A stretch of DNA of 64,000 nucleotides from Kribbella rubisoli (GCF_004217145.1 NZ_SHKR01000014.1:784701-848700); one strand, 5' to 3'. Counted from the stretch's first letter, positions 23,122 to 31,844 are shown. Notes: generated by a model not told the origin, from the sequence alone. A program made the numbers and translations.

Positions 23122-24617
23122 AGCAGCAGATCACGCGGCCGGGGCGCTGGCTCGCGCTCGGCGTACTCGTGCTGGCCGTGCTGCTCGTCGCGGTCGACGC
23201 AACGGTCCTCGGCCTGGCAACTCCCTTCCTCACCGAGGATCTGCAGCCGTCGGGCACGCAGCTGCTGTGGATCGGCGACGCGTATTCGTTCGTCCTCGCC
23301 GGACTGCTCGTCTCGATGGGCAGTCTCGGCGACCGGATCGGCCGCAAGCGGATCCTGCTGATCGGCGCGACAGCATTCGGCGCCATCTCCGTCCTCAACG
23401 CATATGCGAACTCGGCCGAGCTGATGATCGCCGCCCGGGCGCTGCTCGGTGTCGCCGGCGCGACGCTGATGCCGGCCACGCTCGCGTTGATCCGCAACCT
23501 GTTCCACGACCCGCGCGAACGCAGCCTCGCCATCGGCATGTGGGGCGCTGCCGCATCTGCCGGTATGGCGGTCGGTCCGATCGTCGGCGGCGTACTGCTG
23601 GAGAACTTCTGGTGGGGTTCGGTCTTCCTGATCAACCTGCCGGTGATGGCGGTGCTGGTCGTCGTCGGCGCGAAGCTGCTGCCGGAGTCGCGCAACCCCG
23701 AGCCGGGTCCGTGGGATCTACTCAGCGTCGTCCTGTCGATGGTCGGCATGATCGGTGTCGTCTACGCGATCAAGGAGTTCGCGGCCCACGGCTTCGGCTG
23801 GATTGCCGTTGCGGCGTTGGTCATCGGCGTGGCCGGGCTTTATGGATTCGTACGGCGTCAGCGGCGCCTGCCGATCCCGTTGCTGGATCTGCGCTTGTTC
23901 CGCAGCCGTGGTTTCAGCAGCGCGGTCCTGGCCGATCTGCTCACGATTCTCGGACTGTCGGGGTTGATCTTCTTCCTCTCGCAGTACCTGCAGTTGGTGC
24001 AGGGCAGGCGGCCGATCGAGGCCGGACTCGCGGAGCTTCCGGCCGCGATCGGGGCGGTTGTCGCCGGCCTGCTGGCGGGTCGCATTGCACGACGGTTCTC
24101 CGTACGTGCGGTCGTCGCCGGCGGTCTGGCTGCGATCGGTTTGGCGCTGGCTGCGCTCACCACGATCAGCCAGACGACCGGGTATCCGTTGCTCGGTGCG
24201 GCCCTGCTCGTGGTCGGGGCAGGAGCTGGACTCTCGTTCACCGTCACGGCTGACGTGATCCTGACCGCCGTACCGAAGGAGCAGGCCGGCGCGGCGAGTG
24301 CAGTGTCCGAGACGGCGTACGAGCTCGGTGCGGCGCTCGGTATCGCGGTACTCGGCTCGATCGTCACCGGCATCTACCGCGGCTTCGCGAGCCCGGTCGG
24401 TACGCCGGATGCGGCACACGAGTCACTCGGCGGCGCAGTGGAGGTCGCGGCGCACCTGCCACCCGAAGCCGGTGCCGCACTGCTGGACGCGGCCCGCCAA
24501 TCCTTCGCGAGCGGGGTCGCGACCGCGGCGGGTGTCGGCGCTGCGGTCCTGCTGGCGACGGCGGTCGCGGCGTGGTTCCTGCTGCGCGGCCAAACGCTGA
24601 GCACGCACGAACAGTAG
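23118..24617 (+). CDS. DHA2-type MFS drug exporter (QacA/LfrA-like)
   Basis: 499 residues, about fourteen helices. Helix 1 has VAVDATVLGLATPFL, the DHA2 motif with Asp in the membrane; motif A is GSLGDRIGRKRILLIG; motif C-like sequence is GPIVGGVLLENFWW. Fourteen-helix exporters of this type expel cationic dyes, quaternary compounds and fluoroquinolones by proton antiport. Coupled by a 4-bp overlap to its TetR regulator. Confidence 0.93.
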   Translation: MKQQITRPGRWLALGVLVLAVLLVAVDATVLGLATPFLTEDLQPSGTQLLWIGDAYSFVLAGLLVSMGSLGDRIGRKRILLIGATAFGAISVLNAYANSAELMIAARALLGVAGATLMPATLALIRNLFHDPRERSLAIGMWGAAASAGMAVGPIVGGVLLENFWWGSVFLINLPVMAVLVVVGAKLLPESRNPEPGPWDLLSVVLSMVGMIGVVYAIKEFAAHGFGWIAVAALVIGVAGLYGFVRRQRRLPIPLLDLRLFRSRGFSSAVLADLLTILGLSGLIFFLSQYLQLVQGRRPIEAGLAELPAAIGAVVAGLLAGRIARRFSVRAVVAGGLAAIGLALAALTTISQTTGYPLLGAALLVVGAGAGLSFTVTADVILTAVPKEQAGAASAVSETAYELGAALGIAVLGSIVTGIYRGFASPVGTPDAAHESLGGAVEVAAHLPPEAGAALLDAARQSFASGVATAAGVGAAVLLATAVAAWFLLRGQTLSTHEQ

Positions 24618-24661
24618 GCAAAAAGTTTCCATTTCCGCGCTGAGCTCTGGGAGATTCCGCC

Positions 24662-24715
24662 GGAACGGAGTACAAACAGTTCCTGTTAGGTCTTACCGCC
24701 CCTAGGCCTAGGAGG
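24662..24715 (+). promoter_or_regulatory. Leader of the Cys-rich protein gene (palindrome over RBS)
   Basis: ggaac (24662) and the gtt around 24685 resemble ECF-sigma -35/-10 elements, though with a loose spacer. Close to the start, cctaggcctagg (24701-24712) is a perfect palindrome that overlaps the strong RBS aggagg (24710-24715), 8 nt before the ATG at 24724. Confidence 0.3.
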
Positions 24716-24723
24716 AATCTGTC

Positions 24724-25140
24724 ATGGCCGGAATCACTGCCGAAGCCTCATGGTTCTGTTGTGGGAACGCATGGGGTCCCTGTGGAAGCGCCGGGCACGG
24801 CGCCTGCGGGACATGCAACTCGGGAAACATGCAGCACGCTTGGCCGAACACCTCGGACTCGTGCTACGCCATCACCCATCCGGACACCTGCGGGATCAGC
24901 GCGATGTCCCGGCGCACCTGCGGTTTCAGGCACGCCACCACCAGCCTGTGCACCGGCAAGCGGGTAGTCACGTCGATCGCGGACTGCGGTCCGCAGACGG
25001 ACCTGTTCTGCGGCGAACGGACCTGCTGCGGCGGGAACTGCGCCTCGAACCGGGTCATCGACTTCACGCCGGCCGCGTTCAGCGCGCTCGGCCTCAGCCT
25101 GAACAGCGGCCTGTCCCCCGTATCGATCGACGTGGCCTGA
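24724..25140 (+). CDS. Cys-rich double-psi beta-barrel (RlpA/expansin-like) protein
   Basis: 138 residues with fourteen cysteines. The N-terminal half is Cys/Gly-rich (WFCCGN, GPCG, ACGTC), and the C-terminal half reads VVTSIADCGPQ...RVIDFTPAAFSALGLSLNSG, the conserved strand-helix of DPBB proteins (RlpA, barwin, GH45, expansin); the IADCG Asp sits where the RlpA/GH45 catalytic Asp lies. There is no N-terminal signal peptide despite the disulphide-type composition. It is followed 13 bp later by a Tat-signal protein and then a MauE-like protein, so it may be exported with a partner and oxidised with MauE help. Function unknown. Confidence 0.8.
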   Translation: MAGITAEASWFCCGNAWGPCGSAGHGACGTCNSGNMQHAWPNTSDSCYAITHPDTCGISAMSRRTCGFRHATTSLCTGKRVVTSIADCGPQTDLFCGERTCCGGNCASNRVIDFTPAAFSALGLSLNSGLSPVSIDVA

Positions 25141-25153
25141 GAGGAGAGCCGAG

Positions 25154-25756
25154 ATGACTACCACGATGGACCGTCGTTCCCTGCTCTCCCGCGCGGCCCT
25201 CGGCGCGACCGGCCTGGTCGCCGCCACCGCCTTGGGTTCACTCGCCCCGGAGACCGCGTTCGCCGCCGGCTCCCAGTTCGCGGATGCCGGCCAGCCGGAC
25301 CCGAACTTCGCCGAAGGCCTCATCACCGGCCGGAACCAGGATCTCCTGCAGGTACAGGGATCCGACGGCCGCATGCACCGGATCCAGTTGACCGGTGTGA
25401 CGAGTGTCTGGAAACTCCGCCCGACCACGATCGACCAGGCCAAGATCGGCGACGGCCTGTACGCGCGTGGCGTGCTGCTTCCGGACGGAGTACTGGCCGC
25501 CGAGGCGGTCTGGGTGAACATCGTCAACCTGACCGTCGCCATCACGTCGATCGCCCGCTCCGGCGTGCAGTTCGACCACCACGGGCAGAAGGTCGTCGGA
25601 CACGTCCAGTCCGGTACGACGGCAGCCGTGTACAACGGCACGCCGGCGGTATCGGACCTGTCGATGCTCAAGGTCGGCCGGCACGCCCAGGTGATCGGAG
25701 CCTGGCGGCCGGGCACCAACGAGATCGACATCGCGACGATCTACACGTCGAACTGA
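25154..25756 (+). CDS. Tat-exported protein of unknown function
   Basis: 200 residues. Twin-arginine signal DRRSLLSRAALGATGLVA ends around ETAFA|AG (residue 37-38). The mature part is beta-rich with DUF5666-like repeats (GLITGRNQDLLQVQGSDG, GDGLYARGVLLPDGVLAAEA, VGRHAQVIGAWRPG), suggesting small OB- or beta-barrel modules. No catalytic residues are recognisable. RBS gaggaga 7 nt upstream; 13 bp after the Cys-rich protein gene, with MauE-like gene 1 bp after its stop. Confidence 0.8.
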   Translation: MTTTMDRRSLLSRAALGATGLVAATALGSLAPETAFAAGSQFADAGQPDPNFAEGLITGRNQDLLQVQGSDGRMHRIQLTGVTSVWKLRPTTIDQAKIGDGLYARGVLLPDGVLAAEAVWVNIVNLTVAITSIARSGVQFDHHGQKVVGHVQSGTTAAVYNGTPAVSDLSMLKVGRHAQVIGAWRPGTNEIDIATIYTSN

Positions 25757-25757
25757 C

Positions 25758-26582
25758 ATGGGTAGCGAACACGTGGCGGCCGCCCAGCCGCTTCTGATCG
25801 GCTTGCTCCTGCTCTGGTCGTCCTATAGCAAGTTCAGGGACCCAGAGCAGGCGGACCGCACCGCACTCCCCCGCCTGGTAGGCGAATCGCGGGCAAAACC
25901 CGCCTACCAAACCCTCGCCGCGATCGAGGCCCTCATCGCGCTCGCCCTTCTTGCACCGCCTTCCTGGGCGATCGAGGCAGTCGCCGCTGCTGCGCTGGCC
26001 GTCGGCTTCACCGGATTCCTCGTCTACTCGAAGGTCGTCGTGCCCGAGGCGTCCTGTGGATGTGCGGGGAAGTCGGCGAAACCCGTTGGCTACCGGGCGA
26101 TCGCGCGCGCCTTGTTGCTACTGGCAACTGCGGCGGTCGCGACGACGGCCACAGCCGGCTGGTGGTCGGCAGGTCCGGCGCTGGGCGTGCTCGTGGTCGA
26201 GGCAGCGGTGTTCGTGATGCTGTCCGCAGAGCTCGACCGCTATTGGCTGCTCCCGATCCGCCGATTCCGGATCAGGCTCAGCCATCCGTACGCCGGTACG
26301 GCGTCAAGCACGGCACCACTCGCCGCAACCCAGCGGCGGGTTCTGCTCAGCCCGGCGTACCGCGCGGTCGACGGGATGCTGCGGTCCGACATCCACGACT
26401 ACTGGGACGACGAAGACTGGCGCTACCTGAGCTATTTCGCCAGGTACGACGGCCGCCGAGCGACCGCCGTCTTCGCCGTACCGCACGGTGACACGACTCC
26501 GGAGTCCGTCCGGGTGGCCGTCGTCGACGAGACCTCGGGCCTGACCCTCTACCGCCCGACGGTCCTGGCCACGACCGGGTAG
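25758..26582 (+). CDS. MauE/DoxX-like redox-associated membrane protein
   Basis: 274 residues. The N-terminal 155 residues form four membrane helices with the MauE hallmark SCGCAGKSAKPVGYRAIARA after helix 3. The C-terminal 120 residues are soluble and not recognised. In methylamine dehydrogenase operons MauE is needed for correct disulphide formation in the Cys-rich small subunit. Here it directly follows genes for a 14-Cys protein and a Tat substrate, which supports a similar oxidative-folding role (inference). The operon ends at a long hairpin (26591-26680). Confidence 0.85.
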   Translation: MGSEHVAAAQPLLIGLLLLWSSYSKFRDPEQADRTALPRLVGESRAKPAYQTLAAIEALIALALLAPPSWAIEAVAAAALAVGFTGFLVYSKVVVPEASCGCAGKSAKPVGYRAIARALLLLATAAVATTATAGWWSAGPALGVLVVEAAVFVMLSAELDRYWLLPIRRFRIRLSHPYAGTASSTAPLAATQRRVLLSPAYRAVDGMLRSDIHDYWDDEDWRYLSYFARYDGRRATAVFAVPHGDTTPESVRVAVVDETSGLTLYRPTVLATTG

Positions 26583-26590
26583 GAGACCCG

Positions 26591-26680
26591 GATCGCCAAG
26601 CCATCACAATCGGAACCCGCCGCCCCCGCCACGCTGACCGTGGCAGGGGCGGCGGCATTGTGATGGCCTGCGGATCCGCG
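26591..26680. terminator. Long GC-rich hairpin terminator
   Basis: Arms ccatcacaat (26601-26610) and attgtgatgg (26657-26666) enclose a second stem, cgccgcccccgccacg pairing with cgtggcaggggcggcg (one mismatch), around a 5-nt loop. Pairing continues outward to gatc/gatc. A strong terminator for the 24.7-26.6 kb operon. Confidence 0.65.
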
Positions 26681-26683
26681 CTG

Positions 26684-26719
26684 TTGACAGATCGGATTAT
26701 CGTTAGGAAGCTTTCCTAA
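26684..26719 (+). promoter_or_regulatory. Promoter with overlapping palindromic operator
   Basis: A perfect -35 TTGACA (26684-26689) is followed 13 bases later by the palindrome ttaggaa-gct-ttcctaa (26703-26719), which covers the expected -10 (taggaa). Palindromes of this ttaggaa/ttcctaa type precede many secreted carbohydrate-active genes in actinomycetes and are, as I recall, targets of ROK-family repressors. Controls the dehydrogenase gene at 26767. Confidence 0.55.
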
Positions 26720-26766
26720 TAGTTAGTCCCCTGCAACTCCTCCGCCCCGGAAATCCAGGAGACCTC

Positions 26767-28809
26767 ATGAGACCCCGCTTGATCTGGGCTGTCACCGCGC
26801 TGGCCGTCGCCACGCTCGGGCTCAGCGCAGCACCCTCCGCCACTGCGGCGTCGACCGACTACCAAGCCGAGGACGCGGCCATCTCGCAAGGTGTGGTCGA
26901 GTCCAACCATGCCGGGTACACCGGCAGCGGCTTCGTCAATTACGACAATCTCGTTGGCAGTTACGTCGAATGGACCGTCACCGCCCCGGCCGGTCCCGCC
27001 GACGTCACGCTGCGGTACGCGAACGGCACCGACGCGACCCGGCCGATGGACTTCACCGTCAACGGACAGCCCGGCGCGGTCGGCATCACGTTCCCCGGCA
27101 CGGGTGCGTGGACGACCTGGAAGACCAAGACCGTTCGTCTCCAACTCACCGCCGGTACGAACAAGATCCGTGCCCGCGCGACCAGCGCCGACGGCGGACC
27201 GAACGCCGACAAACTGACCGTCACGCCCACCACCGACGACACCACACCACCGTCGGCGCCCGGCAACCTGACCGTGAGCGACCTCAAGTCAAACGCTGCG
27301 ACCTTCCACTGGACTGCGGCGACCGACAACGTCGGGGTCGTCCGGTACGAGATCAACCGCGGCGGCAACGTCCTGAAGGTTGTCGACGGCAACACCCTCT
27401 CGGCGACCGTCGACACGTTGACCGCAAATACGTCGTACGACATCTCGGTCGGCGCGTTCGATGCCGCGGGCAACGCTTCGCAGCAGAGCAACGTGGTCAC
27501 GTTCACGACGCCCGGCAGCGGCGACACGCAACCGCCGTCCGTGCCTGGCAACCTGCACTCGACCGGTACGAGCGCGAACAGCGTCTCGCTGGCCTGGAAC
27601 GCTTCGACCGACAACAGCGGCAGCATCGCCGGGTACGACGTGTACCAGGGTTCGGCGAAGGTCGCGACGACCGGTTCGCTCACCACGACGGTCACCGGGT
27701 TGACCGCGAACACGGAGTACACGTTCACCGTCAAGGCACGTGACCCTGACGGCAACGCGTCCGCGGCGAGCAATGCCGTCACGGTTCGTACGTCGACAGG
27801 TGGCACCGGCGGGATTCCGGCGTACGACAAGGACATCGCGAAGGTCGATCTCGGGTGGAGCGTGGCCTTCCTGCCGGACGGGTCGGCGCTCGTGACGGAG
27901 CGGGACCGGTTCGAAGTACTGCGGGTGACGGCGTCCGGTCAGAAGACGACGCTCGGGAAGGTGCCGGGTGTGGTCACGACCAGCGGTGAAGGCGGTCTGC
28001 TCGGTGTCGCGCTGTCGCCGAACTTCGCGACCGACCACTGGGTGTACTTCTACCACACGGCTTCCGGCGACAACCGGATCGTGCGGATGAAGTACGAGGA
28101 CGGCAAGCTGGCCACGACCTCGTCGCCGGTGCTGACGGGTCTCGCGAAGAACCGGTACCACAACGGCGGGCGGATCGCGTTCGGCCCGGACGGGAAGCTG
28201 TACGCGACCGTCGGCGACGCGAAGAACTCCGGCAACGCGCAGAACAAGAACTCGCTCAACGGCAAGATCCTGCGGATGAACCCGGACGGTACGCCGCCGA
28301 GCGACAACCCGTTCTACAGCAGCGGCGGCAACGCCAGGTACGTCTGGAGTTGGGGTCACCGCAACCCGCAAGGCTTGGCGTGGGACTCGCGCGGTCAGCT
28401 GTGGGCCGCCGAGTTCGGTGAGAACAGCCAGGACGAGCTGAATCTGATTCAGAAGGGCGGGAACTACGGCTGGCCGGCATGCGAGGGCACGATCGGCGAC
28501 TGCTCCGGGTACATCGCGCCGAAGCGAACCTGGTCGACGTCACAGGCCGGGCCGAGCGGTATCGAGATCGTCAACGACTGGATCTACATCGCCGGCGTCA
28601 CCGGCGAACAGCTCTGGGTCACGAAGATCAATGCCGCAGGCAACGGTGTCGGGACGCCGCAGGCCGTGTTCTCCGGTCGGTGGGGTCGGCTGCGTAGTGT
28701 CACGCGTACGCCGGACGGCGGGCTGTGGCTGACGTCGACGAACGACGACAAGAACGGCGGAACTCCTAGCACGATCGACAATGTCATCGTGCGACTGAAG
28801 TTCTCTTAG
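26767..28809 (+). CDS. Secreted CBM - FN3 - FN3 - PQQ-type glucose/sorbosone dehydrogenase
   Basis: 680 residues. Sec signal (1-28, cleavage after ATAAS region); CBM6/35-type carbohydrate-binding module (about 30-155: YQAEDAAISQG...VNYDNLVGSYVEWTV); two fibronectin type III modules starting at DTTPPSAPGNLTVS and DTQPPSVPGNLHS; then a six-bladed GSDH propeller (about 352-680) with LLGVALSPNFATDHWVYFY, NRYHNGGRIAFGPDGKLYAT and ENSQDELNLIQKGGNYGWP, which carry the family's PQQ/Ca2+ site residues. It should oxidise sugars or oligosaccharides outside the cell while bound to polysaccharide. Confidence 0.93.
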   Translation: MRPRLIWAVTALAVATLGLSAAPSATAASTDYQAEDAAISQGVVESNHAGYTGSGFVNYDNLVGSYVEWTVTAPAGPADVTLRYANGTDATRPMDFTVNGQPGAVGITFPGTGAWTTWKTKTVRLQLTAGTNKIRARATSADGGPNADKLTVTPTTDDTTPPSAPGNLTVSDLKSNAATFHWTAATDNVGVVRYEINRGGNVLKVVDGNTLSATVDTLTANTSYDISVGAFDAAGNASQQSNVVTFTTPGSGDTQPPSVPGNLHSTGTSANSVSLAWNASTDNSGSIAGYDVYQGSAKVATTGSLTTTVTGLTANTEYTFTVKARDPDGNASAASNAVTVRTSTGGTGGIPAYDKDIAKVDLGWSVAFLPDGSALVTERDRFEVLRVTASGQKTTLGKVPGVVTTSGEGGLLGVALSPNFATDHWVYFYHTASGDNRIVRMKYEDGKLATTSSPVLTGLAKNRYHNGGRIAFGPDGKLYATVGDAKNSGNAQNKNSLNGKILRMNPDGTPPSDNPFYSSGGNARYVWSWGHRNPQGLAWDSRGQLWAAEFGENSQDELNLIQKGGNYGWPACEGTIGDCSGYIAPKRTWSTSQAGPSGIEIVNDWIYIAGVTGEQLWVTKINAAGNGVGTPQAVFSGRWGRLRSVTRTPDGGLWLTSTNDDKNGGTPSTIDNVIVRLKFS

Positions 28810-29444
28810 CCCTTACTGCTTCGGAGGATGGCGTCGAGGGCTTCAGCAGGTGGCGGACCGACCGGCAACGGTGGTCGGTCCGCCGGGCGCAAGCCGTCCA
28901 GCATCAGGGCTAGGTAGCGGCGCCACAGGTCGGGGTCGATGGTCCGGCTCATCGCGAAGGCCGGGCCGAGCATCGCGAAGATCGCCGCAACGTCTTGTGG
29001 AGCGGCGTCTTCGCGGATCACGCCGGCGCTTTGGGCGCGGTTGAAGAGCTCGGTGACCGAGGCAACGATCCGCGGCCAGATCCGAGCCTGCTCGTCGTAG
29101 TCGCCTTGGCCGGTGAGGGTTTCGTACAGTCCGCGGTCGGCGGCCTGGCGGGCGGCGGTGCGTTCGAAGAACTGCACCAGCCCGTCCCACGGGTCATCGA
29201 CCGCTAGTGCCTCGTCGGCGTCGACAACGATCTGCTCGGTCGCCTCCCGCAGTACCTCGGCGGCGATCGCGTGCTTGTTCGGGAAATGCCGGTACGCCGT
29301 ACCCGTGCCGAGGCCGGCCTGCCGCGCGATGTCGTCGAGCGTCGCGCCGATGCCGTGCTCGGCAAAGACTTCCCGCGCCGCCGTGACCAAGCGCTCGCGA
29401 TTGCGAACTGAGTCCCGCCGAGCGGGGCGCGTGGGCTCGCTCAT
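28806..29444 (-). CDS. TetR-family repressor
   Basis: 212 residues. HTH: GATLDDIARQAGLGTGTAYRHFPNKHAI. The C-terminal domain is of the TetR_C type with WDGLVQFFERTAARQAADRGL. Its ATG overlaps the stop of the SDR gene (4 bp), forming an SDR-TetR operon; two operator repeats lie upstream of the SDR gene. Its stop overlaps the stop of the convergent dehydrogenase gene. Confidence 0.93.
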   Translation of the reverse strand: MSEPTRPARRDSVRNRERLVTAAREVFAEHGIGATLDDIARQAGLGTGTAYRHFPNKHAIAAEVLREATEQIVVDADEALAVDDPWDGLVQFFERTAARQAADRGLYETLTGQGDYDEQARIWPRIVASVTELFNRAQSAGVIREDAAPQDVAAIFAMLGPAFAMSRTIDPDLWRRYLALMLDGLRPADRPPLPVGPPPAEALDAILRSSKG

Positions 29445-30463
29445 CCAGCCATCCTGTCACGAGCTACTCCATGCGCGATCAGGCTCTGGGCGCACTCGAC
29501 CACCGTCTGCGCCGCGGGGCGTGGTTTCCAGCCGAGGATGCGCTCGGCCTTCGCGGTGCTGTGCCGATTGCGTCGGCCGAGCGAGATCGTCAGCGCCCGC
29601 AGCGATGGGTCGGTGAGGGACGCCAGCCGTACGACGAAGTTCGGTAGCTCGCGGGTTGGCACCGACTTGGCCTGGTCGCCGAGTCCCGCCTTGAGCGCCG
29701 CCGCGACTTCTCGCATCCAGATGAACTCGCCGGTGCCGAGGAAGCGTTCGCCGGCTGCTTCGGGCGACAGCATGGCGCGGATGTGCAGGTCGACGAGGTC
29801 GCGTACGTCGACGACCTCGAGGCCGATCTTCGGCGCACCCGGCATCTTGCCGGACAGCATCCGCTGGATGATCCGCGTCGTACCGACATTGTCTGCGCTG
29901 AGGATCGGGCCCAGGACGGCGCCTGGTAGGACCGTGGTGAGTTCGGTCGGGCCGTCGTACGACGCCATGAAGTCCCAGACTGCCTTTTCTGCAAGGGTTT
30001 TCGACCGTCTGTAGGCGGGCAGCTTCGGATCGTCGACGGTCCACAGCGTCTCGTCGGTGATGCCGTCCTCGGCGTACGACGCCGGGCTGGCTGCGTTGGC
30101 GGCGGACGTCATCACTACTCGCTTCACAGCGGCTCGCGTTGCGGCTTTGAGTACGCGCAGCGCGCCGTCGCGGGCCGGGATGATCAAGGCGTCTGGGTCC
30201 TTGGAGGTCTCGTCGCCGAGCGGGGACGCGACGTGCAGCACGTAGTCGACGCCTGCCATCGCCGCATCCCAGCCGTCGTCGTCCATCAGGTCAGCGACCG
30301 CGAAGGTCAACTGGTCCCTCGGCGCCACTGCGGCACGCACCGCGTCGGCCTTGGTAAGGCTCCGGACCGTCGTACGGACGTCGTACCCGCGCTCGAGCAG
30401 CGCGACGATCGCCCAGCCGCCGACGTACCCGGTTCCGCCGGTCACCAGCACCGTCTCAGCCAT
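29441..30463 (-). CDS. NAD(P)-dependent epimerase/reductase (dihydroflavonol reductase-like extended SDR)
   Basis: 340 residues from ATG 30463 (an in-frame GTG lies 9 bp upstream). Rossmann motif VTGGTGYVGG; DVRTTVRS for cofactor choice; active site Tyr-Lys in YRRSKTLAEKAVW with a preceding TSAANA Ser. It resembles bacterial DFR/CCR-type reductases that act on aldehydes or ketones. Substrate unknown. Regulated with its TetR through the twin repeats at 30486-30543. Confidence 0.9.
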   Translation of the reverse strand: MAETVLVTGGTGYVGGWAIVALLERGYDVRTTVRSLTKADAVRAAVAPRDQLTFAVADLMDDDGWDAAMAGVDYVLHVASPLGDETSKDPDALIIPARDGALRVLKAATRAAVKRVVMTSAANAASPASYAEDGITDETLWTVDDPKLPAYRRSKTLAEKAVWDFMASYDGPTELTTVLPGAVLGPILSADNVGTTRIIQRMLSGKMPGAPKIGLEVVDVRDLVDLHIRAMLSPEAAGERFLGTGEFIWMREVAAALKAGLGDQAKSVPTRELPNFVVRLASLTDPSLRALTISLGRRNRHSTAKAERILGWKPRPAAQTVVECAQSLIAHGVARDRMAG

Positions 30464-30485
30464 CTTCTCCACCTTCGGGATTAAC

Positions 30486-30543
30486 GGAGATTTGCTCTCC
30501 GGTTATCAGCGTAGCACGAAGTGGAGAGATGCTCTCCGGTTAG
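30486..30543. promoter_or_regulatory. Twin operator repeats upstream of SDR-tetR
   Basis: Two copies of an inverted repeat followed by the same tail: ggagatttgctctcc-ggtta at 30486 and ggagagatgctctcc-ggtta at 30523, 37 bp apart. Each contains ggaga/tctcc arms. They fill the 67-bp gap upstream of the SDR gene and the second overlaps the stop of the dehalogenase gene. Most likely binding sites of the TetR protein at 28806. Confidence 0.65.
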
Positions 30544-31397
30544 CGCAGGCCTCGCTTGTCGATCCAGGTGGAGATCTCGGTCCCGATCTCCTTCGGGCGA
30601 TCCTCTGCGGCGTGGTGGCCGGCCCTGCCGCCGTGCACGATGTCGAGCGCGGCGATGTTGGTCTCGCACCAGTTCTTGTAGTGCTCGTCGATGAGCAGCG
30701 TCGGCGAGCCTTCGAACGTGAGCAGCAGCTTCGGTACGTCGACACTCGCGGCGAGCCACGCGTCGTACGCCTCGATCCTGGCGACCAGCTCGGCCGGGTC
30801 ACCGCCGAGCGGGATCTGGCGGGCCCAGGCGAGGATGGGCTTGCGGGTCTCGGGCGTCGGGTACGGCGCGAGGTAGGTCTGCAGGTCGTTGTCGGGCACG
30901 GGCGTCAGCACGCCGCCGGTGAAGGCTTGGCGGACGAAGAGGTTCTGCTCGAGGACGAGATCCTCGCCGGGACCTGTCGTACGGATCAGGCGGGAGCGTT
31001 CCGCGGCCTGCGGCGAGAGGTCCTCCCAGGCCATCGGCTTCACGATGCTCTCGAAGAACGCGATGCCCTTCACGCGCTCGGGATGACGCGCGGCCCAGTC
31101 GAACGCGAGCGCGCCACCCCAGTCGTGGCCGACCAGGATCACATCGTCGAGCTCGAGCGCGTCGAACCAGGCGTCGAGGTAGCGGGCATGATCGGCGAAC
31201 TTGTACTCCAGATCGGGCTTGCCGGAGCGGCCCATCCCGATCAGGTCCGGCGCGAGCCGACGCCCTTCGCCGACGAGCGGGGTGATGTTGCGCCAGACGT
31301 ACGACGACGCGGGATTGCCGTGCAGGAAGACGATCGGCGTACCGCTGCCGGTGTCTTCGTAGTGGATTGTCGAGTCGAGCAGATCGATATCAGGCAT
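30540..31397 (-). CDS. dhaA: Haloalkane dehalogenase (alpha/beta hydrolase)
   Basis: 285 residues, the usual length. The halide-binding pair and catalytic residues of HLD-II enzymes are present: HGNPASSYVWRN (Asn28), the nucleophile Asp92 followed by Trp93 in VGHDWGGALAFDW, Glu116 in IAFFESIVKP, and a His in RAGHHAAEDRP preceding IGTEISTWI. It hydrolyses carbon-halogen bonds of haloalkanes, or serves another natural substrate. Encoded 9 bp after a MarR gene in the same direction, so probably MarR-controlled. Confidence 0.9.
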   Translation of the reverse strand: MPDIDLLDSTIHYEDTGSGTPIVFLHGNPASSYVWRNITPLVGEGRRLAPDLIGMGRSGKPDLEYKFADHARYLDAWFDALELDDVILVGHDWGGALAFDWAARHPERVKGIAFFESIVKPMAWEDLSPQAAERSRLIRTTGPGEDLVLEQNLFVRQAFTGGVLTPVPDNDLQTYLAPYPTPETRKPILAWARQIPLGGDPAELVARIEAYDAWLAASVDVPKLLLTFEGSPTLLIDEHYKNWCETNIAALDIVHGGRAGHHAAEDRPKEIGTEISTWIDKRGLR

Positions 31398-31406
31398 GAC
31401 TGTTCC

Positions 31407-31844
31407 TCACAGTGGTGTATCGAGAAGTTCGGTGAGATCGCGCACGAAACTCTTCGTCCGCGCACCCCGGCGTCCCCCGAGCGGCGCCAGCAGTTTGTCC
31501 AGCAGAGCAGCAACTTCGGCGATCGCGGGCTCGATGGTCTCGCGCCCGTTGGCAGTCAGCTCGAGCCGCATCGTGCGGGTGTCCTTGGCATCCCGGGTCC
31601 GCTGCATCAGCCCGTCAGCATCGAGGCTGCGAGCCAACTTCGAGACGTACAACGCCTCCAGCCCGGTGTGATCAGCCAACTCCCGCTGACTAGGCACCCG
31701 CCCATCCCGCTCCAGCCCGTATAACGACGCCAACATCACATACTGCGCATGCGTCAACCCCCGCGGCGCCAACGCCCGATCCACCGCCACCCGCCACTTC
31801 ATAGAAAGCCGCCAAACCAAATGCCCCGGCGTCGCCTCACTCAT
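31407..31844 (-). CDS. MarR-family regulator
   Basis: 145 residues. Winged helix with LTHAQYVMLASLYGLE, SQRELADHTGLEALYVSKLARSLDADGLM and the wing DAKDTRTMRLELTANG. First gene of a two-gene operon with the haloalkane dehalogenase. A 13-bp direct repeat lies 10-38 bp upstream of its start and is the likely operator. Confidence 0.92.
   Translation of the reverse strand: MSEATPGHLVWRLSMKWRVAVDRALAPRGLTHAQYVMLASLYGLERDGRVPSQRELADHTGLEALYVSKLARSLDADGLMQRTRDAKDTRTMRLELTANGRETIEPAIAEVAALLDKLLAPLGGRRGARTKSFVRDLTELLDTPL

Noticed and set aside
30351..31724. 457-codon plus-strand frame opposite SDR and dehalogenase genes
   Set aside because: Antisense; catalytic motifs are on the minus strand.
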